In this document: piece after piece, positions 47,692-59,967 of the stretch
Numbering within the stretch: position 1 is the first letter of the stretch
Layout: every line of letters begins with the position of its first letter
Assembly: GCA_037074705.1 (NCBI GenBank)
Contig: CM073591.1
Coordinates: 135,415,032-135,479,031, forward strand
Direction: 5' to 3'
Source of the DNA: Zhengitettix transpicula
Taxonomy: Eukaryota > Arthropoda > Insecta > Orthoptera > Tetrigidae
DNA length: 64,000 bases
Notes under the pieces: generated by a model
Told to the model about the DNA's origin: nothing
Databases searched by the model: none
Seen by the model: only the letters and a program-made list of their open reading frames with translations
Position numbers and translations under genes: made by a program

Positions 47692-48512
47692 TCTATATAA
47701 TAAAATAGCGTGTATATTTGTATGTATGTATTTTTTTACGTTAATTTCTATAAAAAATTTTACGCGCGGACAGAATGCAACAAAAATTGGTATACATATT
47801 CTGTGGGGGTGACCAGCCCCTAGCATAAAGGTGGAAATAATTATAGTTGACATATTATTACGTATTTTTCCCTAAGAGTTAATGTTATAATTTTTTGTAA
47901 ATTACTGCGCGCCAAGAGACGGTGACGTCACATCATACGTTGGCGCGTGTTATAAACGAGACATTCGCACGTCATAAAAATATAGTTCCTTTTTTCGTAA
48001 TAAAATAAAGCAATATACTTTTTATTCAATATAAAATAAAATTTTATCCAGAAATACACCATTGAAATATAATTATATACAATACGTTCATTTCCGAAAA
48101 TATAAGTTAAATTTTGCAGCCATCTTTATTTTTAAAAATATGGCGTCGTTTGTTTACATTCTCCGTTTCAAATGTATGTTGGCGGAGAATTATTTAATTT
48201 CATTGTATAAAGCTGGTCATAAAGTACTAAGTAATATTTCAGGAGACAATAAGGTGCGATTCGTGAGTAATGTGTGTATAAATCCGTTCGGATCCCCCAA
48301 TAAAATTCTTATATTGTCGTTATTCAATTAATGCACTGTGGATCTAAAGTATGTACGGAACTAGTAACATTTAGATTGAATTAAAAGTACAATTAATTTT
48401 ACTGTTCAATGCATTTGTATAAATGCAATAAAATAGTGCGTGTAATGACTATCTTAAGGTACGGGGAGTAATTCTGATTATTTTAAGGTACTGGGACCAT
48501 GCACCCAGCTAG
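47692..48512 (+). mobile_element. non-autonomous Helitron
   Basis: Starts TCTATATAATAAAAT after an A and ends with the hairpin CTGGG-ACCATGCA-CCCAG (48491-48508), then CTAG and a T. That is the A|TC...CTRR|T arrangement of Helitrons, which make no target duplication. Length 821 bp with no Rep/helicase ORF, so it would depend on an autonomous partner. A sequence resembling the 3' end (AAGGTACGGGGAG) occurs about 30 bp before the terminus. The 89-codon frame at 48062-48331 has no Helitron domain and is probably fortuitous. The hairpin is shorter and closer to CTAG than in many Helitrons. Confidence 0.65.
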
Positions 48513-48992
48513 TAAATAATAAAATAAATAATGATGGTAATCATATCACATGTATACTTAAATTTTGACCGTTACACCATAACACGCACAATGGAAGAAA
48601 GAAACGACGTCATACTACGCAATGCCCTGACTAGTTATAAAATACGACGTATAGAAATAAGTTGTCTGACATAAAAATTAAAATTTAAGTAGGAAAATCT
48701 CAGTTGTGTAATATCGGTCATACATATCAGAAATTAATTACAAAGTGATAAATGTGAGTGATTGAATGTTATTATTTTAATGAAAGAATTATTTACGTAC
48801 ATGATAAAATATGTTGTTTTTCCGTATATTTTAATTAGACCTGCGACAAAGAGTAAATAGAATTGCAGTGCACGTAAATAAATTAATTCGTTCATTTTAA
48901 AATTTTAAATCCACCGTTATAGTTGTAAATATCTTATTTGTATATTAATTTGAACGGTTTTATTTATTAAATTATATTCCAACAATGGAAAT
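48513..48992. other. AT-rich non-coding DNA
   Basis: No recognisable feature. Confidence 0.4.
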
Positions 48993-49473
48993 GTCTCTTT
49001 AATAGCATAGGAAGGGATTTGAAAGGGGGGATGCGGAAGGGTAGAAGAAGGTAGGCAAGGGTTACTAGGGCCCCTCAGCTATATTTTAAGGATCCTACTC
49101 GGCATTCGCCTAAAGAAATGCAGGGAAAACCCTAGAAAAACCTGCATCGGGTAGGTCGGGCATTGGGTACTTGTACCACGCCCTTCCGATAGCGGGAGAG
49201 GAGTTTGCTGAGGGGACGCAGCATTCCCTTCTCCGTGCCTCGACCAGTTTAGGAGGCAGCTGGCCGACTATTCCAATGGGAATAGCGAACAAATCTTACC
49301 GTATGGCCAAGGTCTGTGACCCCAGAACATACACTTCTCAAAACAGGCCGAGATGCCTCGACTTGTGGGAACCTTAGTTCAAAAACGGAGAGGAAAAGGC
49401 ATACCCAAAGGTAGCCCTTTCGTATCTCTCCTAAAAGGTTTCTGCCTGCGAGAGAACATCCCTCGCAGGCTTT
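48993..49473 (-). repeat. family A retroposon, 3' end missing
   Basis: Minus-strand copy starting inside the 3' region (TCTCTTTAATAGCATAGG; A-tail and last ~50 bp gone) and ending with one complete CTGCGAG/CTCGCAG unit (49446-49469). One of the less diverged bodies; frames + 49171-49377 and - 49110-49292. Confidence 0.9.
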
Positions 49474-50570
49474 CAGAAATATCAATGTTTATCTATCGAA
49501 GTACTTTATATATTTAAATTATCATTATTTGTGTACGAGTGTGTTTATATATGGTTTAATATTATGCATAAGTTCTGCGGAGGAAAAATCATTCGTATAT
49601 TGCTTAGTGTATCAAATTCACCTGCCACAAGATAAATGTGTATGAATAAATGTGTATAAAACAACAATATTCATATTATCTCAGGATAACTTCAGTGATA
49701 TAATACATGTGTATAAAAGCATAAAATTAAAGATTGATTAATAAACACAAGTTAAGTGAAAATAATCAACATGATTTAAAAATTACTGTATACAAGTGTT
49801 AAGAAGTAATTTAGTCCCTATGACATGTTTTACTGAAAATAAAACAGGCTTCAGTTTTATAATCACAGTCATATTTAATTAATAGTAAAATATTATTTAA
49901 ATAAACAAAAATATTGACTTAGTTTATTTCGTATCTTTTAATCCGAAAACATTTCGTTTATATTTTACGAAGCTTTCGACCATAAGGTCGCGCGTAAGGT
50001 TTATGAAAGTGATTATATGGCTGATTATGACCTTAATGTCGAAAGATTCTTAAAAGAAAAACGAAGTGTTGTTTGATTAAAAGGCCCGTAATAAACGGAG
50101 ACAATATTTTGTTTTATTTAAATAAAGTTAATTTACCGTCATAAGATTATATATATATATATATATATATAAATGATTGTAAATCTCAAAGTCATTTTTT
50201 TCAGCTAGGTATTGAATTAAGTTATGTAAATATACTCGTAAACTTATAAATCAAGTTTTTAACTAATATTTAATATGGTAATAAAGGACGTATATATTCA
50301 TGAATATAATAATGAAATAAATAATATACCATATTTCCAGAATGGTTAAACGATTGGGAGAAAGTATTCTAATTACACGGCTTTTAAGACTCAAAAAAAA
50401 TATGCAAAAAAAGATATAATTTTTTATTCAATTTCTTAGTGAAATCGAAAGTATACTTGGTACTGAAATGATCATACTATCTTTATTTGATATCGCTTTA
50501 GTTATATTTCTGTGCACCTATGGTAACACGCCGAGTAGATTTTCTGTGAACTACTAACTTTGTAAGTTCC
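49474..50570. other. AT-rich non-coding DNA with (TA)n
   Basis: (TA)n microsatellite at 50147-50171. No gene or repeat family recognised. Confidence 0.4.
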
Positions 50571-50571
50571 A

Positions 50572-50592
50572 CTGCCAGCTACTAGATGGCAG
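50572..50592 (+). promoter_or_regulatory. CTCF-like motif within an inverted repeat
   Basis: CTACTAGATGGCAG (50579-50592) fits a relaxed CTCF core, and CTGCCA...TGGCAG gives 6 bp inverted arms over 50572-50592. Motif evidence only. Confidence 0.25.
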
Positions 50593-51158
50593 GCGTAAAG
50601 CGTTGCTCACTCAGAACACTGCAATTAAAAGATCCCATAAATGAGCGAAACATTATTTTTGAAGGATAGTTAATGGAATGTTTTTACATTTAATTTCTAA
50701 TATAGCCTTTATCCGCGGATTCAAATTATTAGGCGGCAGTTTAAAAAAAAAACTTACACGCTGTACAAAACTTAAATACAAAAATAAATCTGTAGTAAGT
50801 GATCTAAAACTAGGAAGCAGTAATATAAAACTTAAAGATCACAAAAATATAAATAAAAATTATTCTAATGGTATAACTGAAGTTTCCTTAAGACAAATCG
50901 ACGTATAGAGATCAAGGTAATGATGTGCAAAATTTTAACTTTCGCAAACGTTACGCGACTCAATATTAACTGACAGAATGCCCGCACTCATGTCTTTGTT
51001 TAATAAAAAAGATTTATAATGTGAATTGTAATTTACTACGATCTACTTGAATCATAATCGATCATCTGCTGCTAGCAAGAATAGATTCAAGACTGATCGT
51101 CATTAAATTTAAACTACATTTAAAACATATTATAAAAAGCATACTAATTATATAAATA

Positions 51159-51438
51159 TATAGCCAAATAACAGACAATAATAACTGCTAAATAAATACC
51201 ACGAAACGTTTCGGCAATCGTTGTTGGTATCGATAGATGATTAAAGAAACTCAAGAGGTGTAAGAATGACAGAGTGCATTAACAGGTGACGAACTGAAAA
51301 GCAAAGCCGTGAGTGCAATGTGTCATTTTTACGCATCTTGTGTTTTCTTTTTAATCACCTGACGAAAGAAACAAGGATTACAGAAACATTGTATGATATT
51401 TATTCATAATTTATTTTTGTCTGTTATTGGACTATTTA
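51159..51438. mobile_element. family B foldback element, longest copy
   Basis: About 280 bp. Left terminus ATAGCCAAATAACAGACAATAATAA is matched by the inverted TTTGTCTGTTATTGGACTAT at the right. AATAAATACCACGAAACGTTTC and GAAACATTGTATGATATTTATT are the paired inner arms, and CACCTGACGAAAGAAACAAGG is on the right. The centre has short unique sequence and no transposase: a MITE-like foldback. Confidence 0.8.
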
Positions 51439-52106
51439 TTTATCATACATTACATTTATTGTTCAAATATTTTATCTGCTCTTTATTCTGTCATCGTAAC
51501 TAAAAAGTGTCAAAATTAATTACGACTTTCATAATTGTATATTTGCCCCATTTAGATCGGGAAAATTATGTTCCCCTGGGGTTTTGGCTCGATTAAAATA
51601 ATAAATATGATAATTTAAAGTTTCTGAATAATGTTTAGCATTTTAAAGAAATGTTGAACTTCATTGGTGTTTCTCTCCTAATAATACTTCAAACGCGATG
51701 ACAAGTCAACATCGTGGAAATAAATAGCTCAGGTTTTTCACTTTAACTCCTACCACGTCTACTGTCTAAACTTTATTTTCGTAATAAACACCACATTATT
51801 TCAACATTTCTTTTCTGCAATTGTAATTTGATTCCCAATATTCCTAGTACATCGGGCACTACTCTCTGGACTATACAACCTTCTCTTAGCTCCTCCACGC
51901 TTTCGGTACCGTCCTTCCCTCGATCTCCGAAACCCTGTGTAGCCTAAAGTCGCGTTAACTCTTGTAAGTTAGACATTATCTCTGTGACATTGACAAAGAG
52001 TTCTAGTATCACAAACCAGCCCTTTTTCTTGTCCTCCAAGAAGAACAATCTGCGTTTCAAGCGCATCTCGTAAACTCGTTTAATGGGATACACCTGTGCG
52101 ATAACA

Positions 52107-52148
<42 letters not shown>

Positions 52149-52973
52149 GTACCAGTCTTTAATTCTAAATTGATAAAAATTATTTGAAGATCATCGAATT
52201 TAATAAGAAAATTAAGTTACTGGACAAACTGAAGTTATTTATAAAAAGGTTAATAAATATTGTATTGCTTATAGTAGTTCAAATGTCAGTATTACTATTT
52301 ATAACCATAAAAATATAGCTAAACCTAACACCAAACCTATGCTACTTTCTCAGTACATCTAAGTTTTAACTATAAATTAGATTATTATAATGCGAAAATC
52401 CTACATAAGCAACCTAATGACGATAAAAGGTAATCGTTAGTCAGTATGTGTTTTTAAAAATAAAAATGGTATTTATTCAAGGAATAAAAGTGTTGAGATT
52501 TCTAAAGATTATGCGAAAATTCTATAATATATCAGATTACGTTGTGTATGACGGCATTACTTTTACATCTCGTTTCATGTTTGAGTTTTAAAGTCAATAA
52601 TTAAATGTCGACATTGGCCTACACGTCTCGTAGAACTTATATAAAAATATGGCAGTAAATGATTAATATTTTTTTAAAAAAAGTCCGACGATCTGAATTT
52701 TATGTTGTTTTTTTTGTTCAGTGCTCTAACACAAGACGAGATATAATGGATGTTTACTTGGAATATAGGAACGTAATCAATTATTCCTATTAGATTACCC
52801 GTAGGTTAGGCACGTATCCTGTTGGAAGCAATACACAGAAGAGAAAATCGAGGATTTTCACGTTTATAACTACATAAAACTTCACAAACTGACGGTAAGT
52901 AAATGGATTATAATTATAAAAGCATTACTCATTTGAATATATTATTATAATAAATATAAAGAAATTTTAATAT
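51439..52973. other. non-coding; (AT)n tract
   Basis: (AT)n microsatellite at 52109-52145. A C/T-rich strand patch at about 51830-52080 has no long frame. Nothing else recognised. Confidence 0.35.
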
Positions 52974-53337
52974 GTTCCGGGATCACAGACCTTGGGCATA
53001 CGGTAAGATTTGTGTGCTAATACCATTAGAATAGTGGAGCAGCTGCCTCTGAAAATGGTCGAGGCACGGAGAATGGAATGTTGCGTCCCCACAGCCAACC
53101 CGTCTCCTGTTATCGGATGGGCGTGGAACAAGTATCTACTGCCCGACCTACCTGATGCAGGTTTTCTAGGGTTCGTACTGCATCATTTTTCTTAAACTAC
53201 AGCCCGGGGACCGTAGTTAACCCTTGGCATCCTTCCTCCACCCATTAGCATTTCCCATTTCAAATCCTTTCCTATGCTATTAAAGTCGAGTTGCTACTAC
53301 GTGGATTATCCTTATTCAGCCTGTTATTTAAAAAAAA
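52974..53337 (+). repeat. family A retroposon, 5'-truncated and diverged
   Basis: Begins in the body at TGTTCCGGGATCACAGACC and ends ...GCCTGTTATTT plus A8. An internal deletion removes GGCGAATGCCGGGTAGGATCC. The plus-strand sense frame survives at 53010-53195. Confidence 0.85.
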
Positions 53338-53729
53338 TGTTGACAAATTATATATATATTGTAATAATTAAACATAATAAGAATGTGGCGTTTCTAAATG
53401 AAAGAACTTAAGTGAAAACTATTAAACAAGATTTATTAAAAATTTTAAAACAAGTATAAAATACACAAAATATTTGGGATCTCAGGGTCTTGAACTGGGT
53501 TTGATAAATGGCAGAATTTATATAATCAAAATTACATTTACTTTGTATGGAAATCAATGCGTCTGAACATAGACGAAATTTGTTGCGGAAGAAATAACAC
53601 TAAAGATTGAATTTAAACAATTTTAATTTTATCAAGAATTAAGGATCTCATTTTATCGATAATTAAATAATTAAATAACGATCTGACTTTTATCTTTTAA
53701 ACACGGTTTACAAATGATTTTAAAGTTTT

Positions 53730-54240
53730 TCTCTACTTACGGCCGCCCAGGTCTCTTTTTAGCTTTTCGTGCACAATTTTGGGAACATCACTGATTCTAA
53801 GTACTCACAGACTCTAAATGTTCACAGGCTCTAATTGGCGTTGTTTGTTAGTTGGTTTAACACAAATTGGTTGGTTCTCGATGCTTTACTGCAACTAGTT
53901 GCTCTGTCTCCTTACCGACTTTACCTTTTAATATTTGAAAGCATGTTTGTGACTGGATCACATTCTTTCGTTCTGACTGCCGACTGTAAAACTTTTCGTC
54001 TGGTCTATTCGCTGTCTGCTGCCCGACTGTACTGTTCAAATTTTCATAACTTGGAATTTTGGTCTTTTCTCCTTGCTGCTTACTGCCCGACTGTATATTG
54101 CTGGACTGTTCGTTCGACTCGCAAGTTTTTGAGCGCGTAGAACCTTCTCGACTGATCAACAATGTTTTCTTTGCCTTGCCGGTTTGTTGCGGCGTCCGCT
54201 CTATATCCACTAATAATGAGTCCTCTACAATTCAACTCTT
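53730..54240. other. block with long frames on both strands and a short internal repeat
   Basis: Open frames of 101 codons (+, 53835-54140) and 117 codons (-, 53857-54210) overlap. Motif CCCGACTGTA recurs at about 54022 and 54088, with CCGACTGTA at 53980 and GGACTGTTCG at 54104. The minus-strand product is hydrophilic (Gln, Lys and Ser-rich), the plus-strand one hydrophobic; both follow from the C/T-rich plus strand. Possible retroelement debris; not identified. Confidence 0.2.
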
Positions 54241-54272
54241 CAATTAGAACAATGTCTTAATTACCAATTACT

Positions 54273-54274
<2 letters not shown>

Positions 54275-54306
<32 letters not shown>
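54275..54306. repeat. (AT)n microsatellite
   Basis: About 32 bp of uninterrupted AT dinucleotides. Confidence 0.9.
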
Positions 54307-54309
<3 letters not shown>

Positions 54310-54840
54310 ATTGTAAATTGTAAATGTTAGAAAAAAATATATTTTTTATGAGTATGGGCAAATTATCGGCCGAGAGAACATTGTTTCAAAATTAATACAA
54401 AATTTATTAATGGATTTGAATTTTTTTTGGAGCCTGATTAAAAACATGTAATTAAATTTTTCTCTTTCAGATTTAGTCTTAAATCTAAACATTTGATTAT
54501 TTGCATTAAATTTCTAATCTAAACTTCCAATGTACGTACTTGAATTATAGATATTATGAAGAACACGAAAAAAATAAATTTTATATGTTTGTGGCGTTGT
54601 CAAAATGCAGTTAGGTTTTTTAAGTAATTGATTAAACCGTCCATATTGAAATTCTTAGCTATTTTGCCATGTAACCCGTGGTTGATTAAAGACTTGAATA
54701 TTATCCACCGAGCGGAGCTTTGACCACGAATTTACACGGATGATGCTTTATTACTCTCGGGCAGGCAATTAGCGCTGCCGAATTGTACGCTGTGCGCGTC
54801 ACTCACGTCAACTGCATTTACGCGCGGGGTCTCATCTAGG

Positions 54841-55215
54841 GTGCTAGATAGCTGTGATCCAAATCAAGGATCTCCATTACGGGAAATAGCTTCCGATCGT
54901 ATCAGCGCTTCTAACAATTTATATGCTCCCTTACCTCTTCGTGGTCAGAAATTTATCACCTCTGCACTCGTTGATATATTTGCCGAACTAAGAGAGACTT
55001 GTTTCAAAGTGATCAATATTTTTAATCAGAAATATAAAACTTCCGAAGTTATTGTCGGTAATCAAGGCAATACAATTTTGCTGAATTTCAACGTTCTTTT
55101 AAAATGCAAAAACTTTCATTTCCTGAAATTGATATACTTTACAAAAATATACGACCTAAGAAAACAAACTAAATTTCGATGTATGCCCAATAAATATTTG
55201 GTAATAATAAAATGA
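54841..55215 (+). other. unrecognised 125-codon open frame
   Basis: Open from upstream through GTG at 54841 to a stop at 55216, with no ATG near the beginning. The first half lies in a GC-richer, CpG-containing island (54680-55030) and has balanced composition (S-D-R-I-S-A-S-N-N-L-Y-A-P-L-P). The second half is AT-driven (Lys, Phe, Asn). A frame this long is near the edge of chance in this window. No family recognised; could be an exon followed by intron read-through. Confidence 0.2.
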
Positions 55216-55219
55216 TAGA

Positions 55220-55587
55220 CATATTCTGTTTTATAATTTATGTCCCAATAAGAGTTAACAATTTTTTTTTGTAAAATCACATACATCATTTTGAGTGTAT
55301 GAGTGGAAGTAGAGCATAGAAATATTGAAGTGTGGTACTAGAGGAAGAATAATTAGATCACAATATATGAAATTTTATGAACCATAAAATAGATATTACG
55401 TAATTTTAACTGAAATAATATATTTAAAATCTGAAACTAAGTCACTTAATAATGTACTTAATTTATGATATTTTACGAGAAGTTTAAGTAAATTATTGAC
55501 ATTATATTCTCTAAGTTTGTGTCTGCGATTATATCCAATAAATTTAAATATTAGATGATATTATACTGGATTGAGTTGATTAACCTT
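55220..55587. other. AT-rich non-coding DNA
   Basis: No recognisable feature. Confidence 0.4.
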
Positions 55588-55820
55588 TTTTTATACTACA
55601 GGCTACATGAAGTTAATCCACGTGGTGGCAACTCCCCTTTAATAGCATAGGAAGGGATTTAAAAGGGTGTGGGTGTGGAAAGGTATAAGAAGGTAGCCTA
55701 GGGTTAACTAAGGCCCCCGGGCTACAGTTTAAGGATACAACCCGGTATTCACCTAAAATTGATACAGGACGAACCCTAGAAAACCTGCATCAGGTACATC
55801 GGGCGCTTGGTACTTATGAC
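55588..55820 (-). repeat. family A retroposon, 5'-truncated
   Basis: Minus-strand 3' part only: T-run, ACAGGCTACATGAAG and on to CATCAGGTACATCGGGCG, where it stops. About 233 bp. Confidence 0.85.
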
Positions 55821-57486
55821 GGTATAAAAAGGTTTTATTTCTACTTTAAATAATAATATACTTCGAAATTAGAGACGAAGAAAAGTATCATGAATATGAA
55901 AATGGAAATTGTATATGTAAAAGCATGTTGTAATTAATTAACATAATTATAATCGAATAACAAGTGAAATAAAAGGAAGATTAATAGTAAATCATTCATA
56001 TTTAAGAGCACAAATCATCATAAAAATCGAGCAAACGTTCGTGAATGAAATAAGAATTATGCCTTTGGGATTGACAACAGATTCCACATTTCTTGTCTAT
56101 GAAATAAAATAATAATTGACCTTTCGCAAAGTTCTAGTTGGAAAATCGATATACGAGTCTTCTGTGTTTCTTCGAAAATTATTTTAGGTACACGGTTACG
56201 AGACTAGTAGAAATAATTGTCACACTTTTGAGTTTACTTCCATAACTTAATCAGTCCAAATTACAAGTTGCCTACATTTCCAGATTATGGAACACGTTCG
56301 AAAATAGTTTTTAAGTTTTTATTACCCGGATAGTTTTAATTACATTTATTTCCATTATTATAGTTTTTGGTATTGAAAATTAATTTTATGTTAACGTAAG
56401 CAGAAAAGTCAAATAAAGGTCACACCCTAAAATTGAAAAAAATTATATCAGGAAAGGCTTTTTTTTGTGTATTGTAATCAAATACATCTTACCGAAACCC
56501 TATTTTTTAATTAAAACAATTAAATTAATGACTCATTTCACTGAATTTATTCAAATTATTTGTATTTATTTTCATAAAGCTGATTAATAAAACTTCTGTT
56601 GGTTTTAGTGACAATAGGAAGTTATTGCGTTTTTACATAATAAAAAATAGTATCCAAAATATATCTCTTTAATGTTATGTTTCAATGGAACAAAACAAGC
56701 AATAGCCATTAATTATGAGGCCTATAAATCACTTCACTTCAAGACGATTGTTTGGACAGCCATTCAATTGTCAACCAGTTTACCCGGACGGAAACCCGAG
56801 AAAATGTTATTCTTTCCTGTTGAAGTTATACTGTATCACACTGTCCTTTCAACGACAACAATGATTTTGCGTCAATATATATCACTTGGAGGGGAAAGTC
56901 ATTTCCGGAGCGAGCATTGAACCTGTAAACGTATTGTTACTTTATGCCGCTATAGTAACAGTCCGTTAAATGAGAATATTTTCACTTCCTGAATTGCTCA
57001 GTTAAGGATCTAAAATATCTATATTATTACGGGCTTTCAGTATTTTGGAATTTAAATAGTGCGTCTTCTGGAATTTATAATGCAGATATTTTTTTAAAAA
57101 AGGAAGGAAAAAGTCAAGTGAATTCCCAATTTGGGAAAATGTGAAAAGTGGAATACTGGTTATGCATCTTGTAAAAGTAGCAGCTGTTTTCTTTCATATC
57201 AGATAATTGTCCAACATGCTCTCCGTACAAAAGAACTATTGCAAATTGCATTTATGTGGGGCGTTCTGTTTGACGGTGAGAGTTCAGGGAAAAGAATACA
57301 ATATTAAATATATGATGGTATTAAATTTATGCGAAAAGTTTACAATTCAATACTTATTCATCCATTTAAAAAATCTAGAATTTCATCACAATTCTTTGAA
57401 TAAAATATTTATAATATTTTTTGTACTAAGGTTTGTGATTTTCTGACAACTTTTTGTTATTTAATTTTTTCTACTTTCTTCATTGC
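55821..57486. other. AT-rich non-coding DNA
   Basis: Frames of about 80 codons at 56672-56920 and 57207-57446 (+) have no recognisable content. No repeat family seen. Confidence 0.35.
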
Positions 57487-57517
57487 ATATTTTCCCATGT
57501 TATACATGGGAAAATAT
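57487..57517. repeat. 14 bp perfect inverted repeat with 3 nt loop
   Basis: ATATTTTCCCATGT (57487-57500) and ACATGGGAAAATAT (57504-57517) are exact complements around TAT: a tight hairpin or near-perfect palindrome containing a CCCATG core. Confidence 0.85.
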
Positions 57518-59765
57518 ATTAAGGTTGTCAAATTAACTTTCTGTACTTGTATTCTTGGAAAATAAAATTACGATAATTAATTATCATTTACAGCAATATA
57601 CTGTAAGGTTTTAGTATTAATTTGAAAAGAAAAGTTACCAGATATTACTTTAATTACAATTATTATTAAGTAAAAATTAATACAATTAACAAATTAAATT
57701 TGGAATGGAAAATAAATTAAACTTGTTTGTAATATACTTCTTTAAGAACGTTTTTCAACAATATAATTACAGCTTTAAAGAACTAAAAGATCAGTGTGAA
57801 TAATTTAATTGTCGAATATTTAATTTATTTTATTATAACAGATATATGAAGAAATATATTGATATTTTGAACTGCAAATATTTTTAAACTGTTTCAGTTT
57901 TAGAATTAAGCAATCTATATGTATTTTGTACGTTATTTTTCTTAATTTAGACAGTCCAAGAAGCATTTGGCAATTTAGACATAGTCATTGAATATAATAA
58001 ATTATAAGTATTAATACATAACAATTTGTACCTAGTTTACTTTAGAAAAAGTAGTTTTAGAATGCAGCAGCTATAAATAACTGCGTGGTCTAAAAATATT
58101 CTAACACGTATTAACATGTGTGGAATAATATTTTAATAAATTTATCTTTTATATTTTTCAATATTTTAAAACCAAAATCATCACATCTTTATGTATTTAA
58201 CTCTTAATAATATAGTAGTTAATCTGTTGTAGTTTTAGTGCAACTAGACATTGGAAGACTTGGATTATAGATTTCTCATGTGCATTATAAAATTTCCATG
58301 TTTCTATGAGATAAAAGTTATTATACTGTAGAAGTACAACTAAAATTATTATGCGAGAAGGAACAGAGCCATAAATGACGAAAATACCTACTTTTAAACG
58401 GTAAAAGAAATTATACTGTTCTTTAGATTGATTTAGACCACATAATAGAAACCGTTTAAGTTATAGAACGTTAAGTTCATAATAAGTTATTTAACTATCG
58501 AAAACCATGAAAACGTGCGCTAGCAATAAATAGAATCCTACGCTCTACAGCTAATGACGAACTCATCGTAGAAGTCGATATTCAAATATCCAAAAACGAC
58601 ATTGTACTAACCAAGTTTACGGCCATTTCGCAGATTCCACCCACATTTCCATGAGCATCCAGGGATGCTAATACTGACTAATTAGTGAAGCGTTTGTTTC
58701 GCTGCTACTGAAATAGATTCATGAATTAAACAGGTTTGCAAGGCTCATAAATGTCGCCACACCGCACCGATTTAAATTGAACATGTCTGTTACTTAGAAT
58801 GTCATTAATAAAAAAATTGTTATTTGTTTAAGGTAGAACGGAACTTTTATCAGCCATGGAGCTCATTAGTTAGTGTTAAACGACACAGGAATTCTCAGAA
58901 CACAAATTTACTCGTTAAAGAAGTTGCAATTAATTTTTAGACTTTACCATGTCATATCATTAAGTTAAACATTAAATATAATTTTGAATGTCAGATTAAT
59001 CAAATAAAAAACTAATTGCTGTTCCTTAAAATTGTGAATTAACTATAAATTTTCGATATTTTCAAATTCAAATATTTTTTACTCACGATGAGTGCACCTA
59101 ATTAATGATGAGACAGTCTTTTAACTTTCAAAAATTCGTATTTTTATCAACCGATCAATTATTTTCTTGTAAATTCATTTCTCGTTCTTAAATATTTATA
59201 TGTATTAATTTGTATAATTATGCTTCAAATGTTTGTGTTGCCGCAATAAAGTATAGAAATTTATAATTCAAGCTTGTTTCTCTTTTAGTTTTTTACTTAT
59301 GTCCAGAAGTAAGTTTTTTTAATTTTGTTATTAGCTTTATTATCTTATTTTGAAACAGATTTGTACCAATTTTATTTCAAATTTTGTTTTGTTAACTGGA
59401 AAAACACCTTAAAGTAAATGCCAAACAGTTGAAAAAATATTATTTTGTCTCCTGTGTTTCTTTCTCTATTTAATTATGGAATACAATGCTTTAATTTTCC
59501 GTTAGCAGTAATATTATTTGTGTGTCTTATGTGGTATGAGTGTAATTAAAATAGTTCCATTAAATTTGATTGAATCAATGTTCCAGACGATGTGATTTGA
59601 AAATTCATTATTAATATGTGCGTATTTTGCTGTGATGCTGAACGAAGTTGAATGCTTATGACACTAAATTATATTTTAAATAAAACTTAACTAAACAAAC
59701 CTGGTAAATTAATACTCACATTTGACATTTAAAATGTTTATGAATATTTCTAAACAAAATTATGC
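57518..59765. other. AT-rich non-coding DNA
   Basis: About 58500-58790 is GC-richer and contains a CTAATTAG homeodomain-type palindrome and other conserved-looking short motifs, but no frame. Nothing else recognised. Confidence 0.35.
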
Positions 59766-59967
59766 AAGTTTTTTTAGGGTTTTCCCTGCATTACTTTTAG
59801 GCGAATGCCGTATAGGATCCTTAAACTATACCCCGGGGGTCCTAGTTAACCCTTGGCTACCTTCCTCTACCCTTACGCATCCCCCCTTTCAGATCCCTTC
59901 CTATGCTATTAAAGGGTAGTTGCCACCGTGTGGATTACCATCATGTAGCCAGTTACCTAAAAAAATA
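59766..59967 (+). repeat. family A retroposon, 5'-truncated
   Basis: Begins at AGGGTTTTCCCTGCATTAC and ends ...GTAGCCAGTTACCT plus A7. Only the 3' 200 bp is present; the sense frame is open to about 59919. Confidence 0.85.

Noticed and set aside
48062..48331. 89-codon ORF as a Helitron protein
   Set aside because: No Rep or helicase motif; composition is that of AT-rich chance frames.
52109..52145. (AT)n tracts as replication origins or MITE cores
   Set aside because: Plain microsatellites; flanks of the different tracts do not form shared inverted arms.
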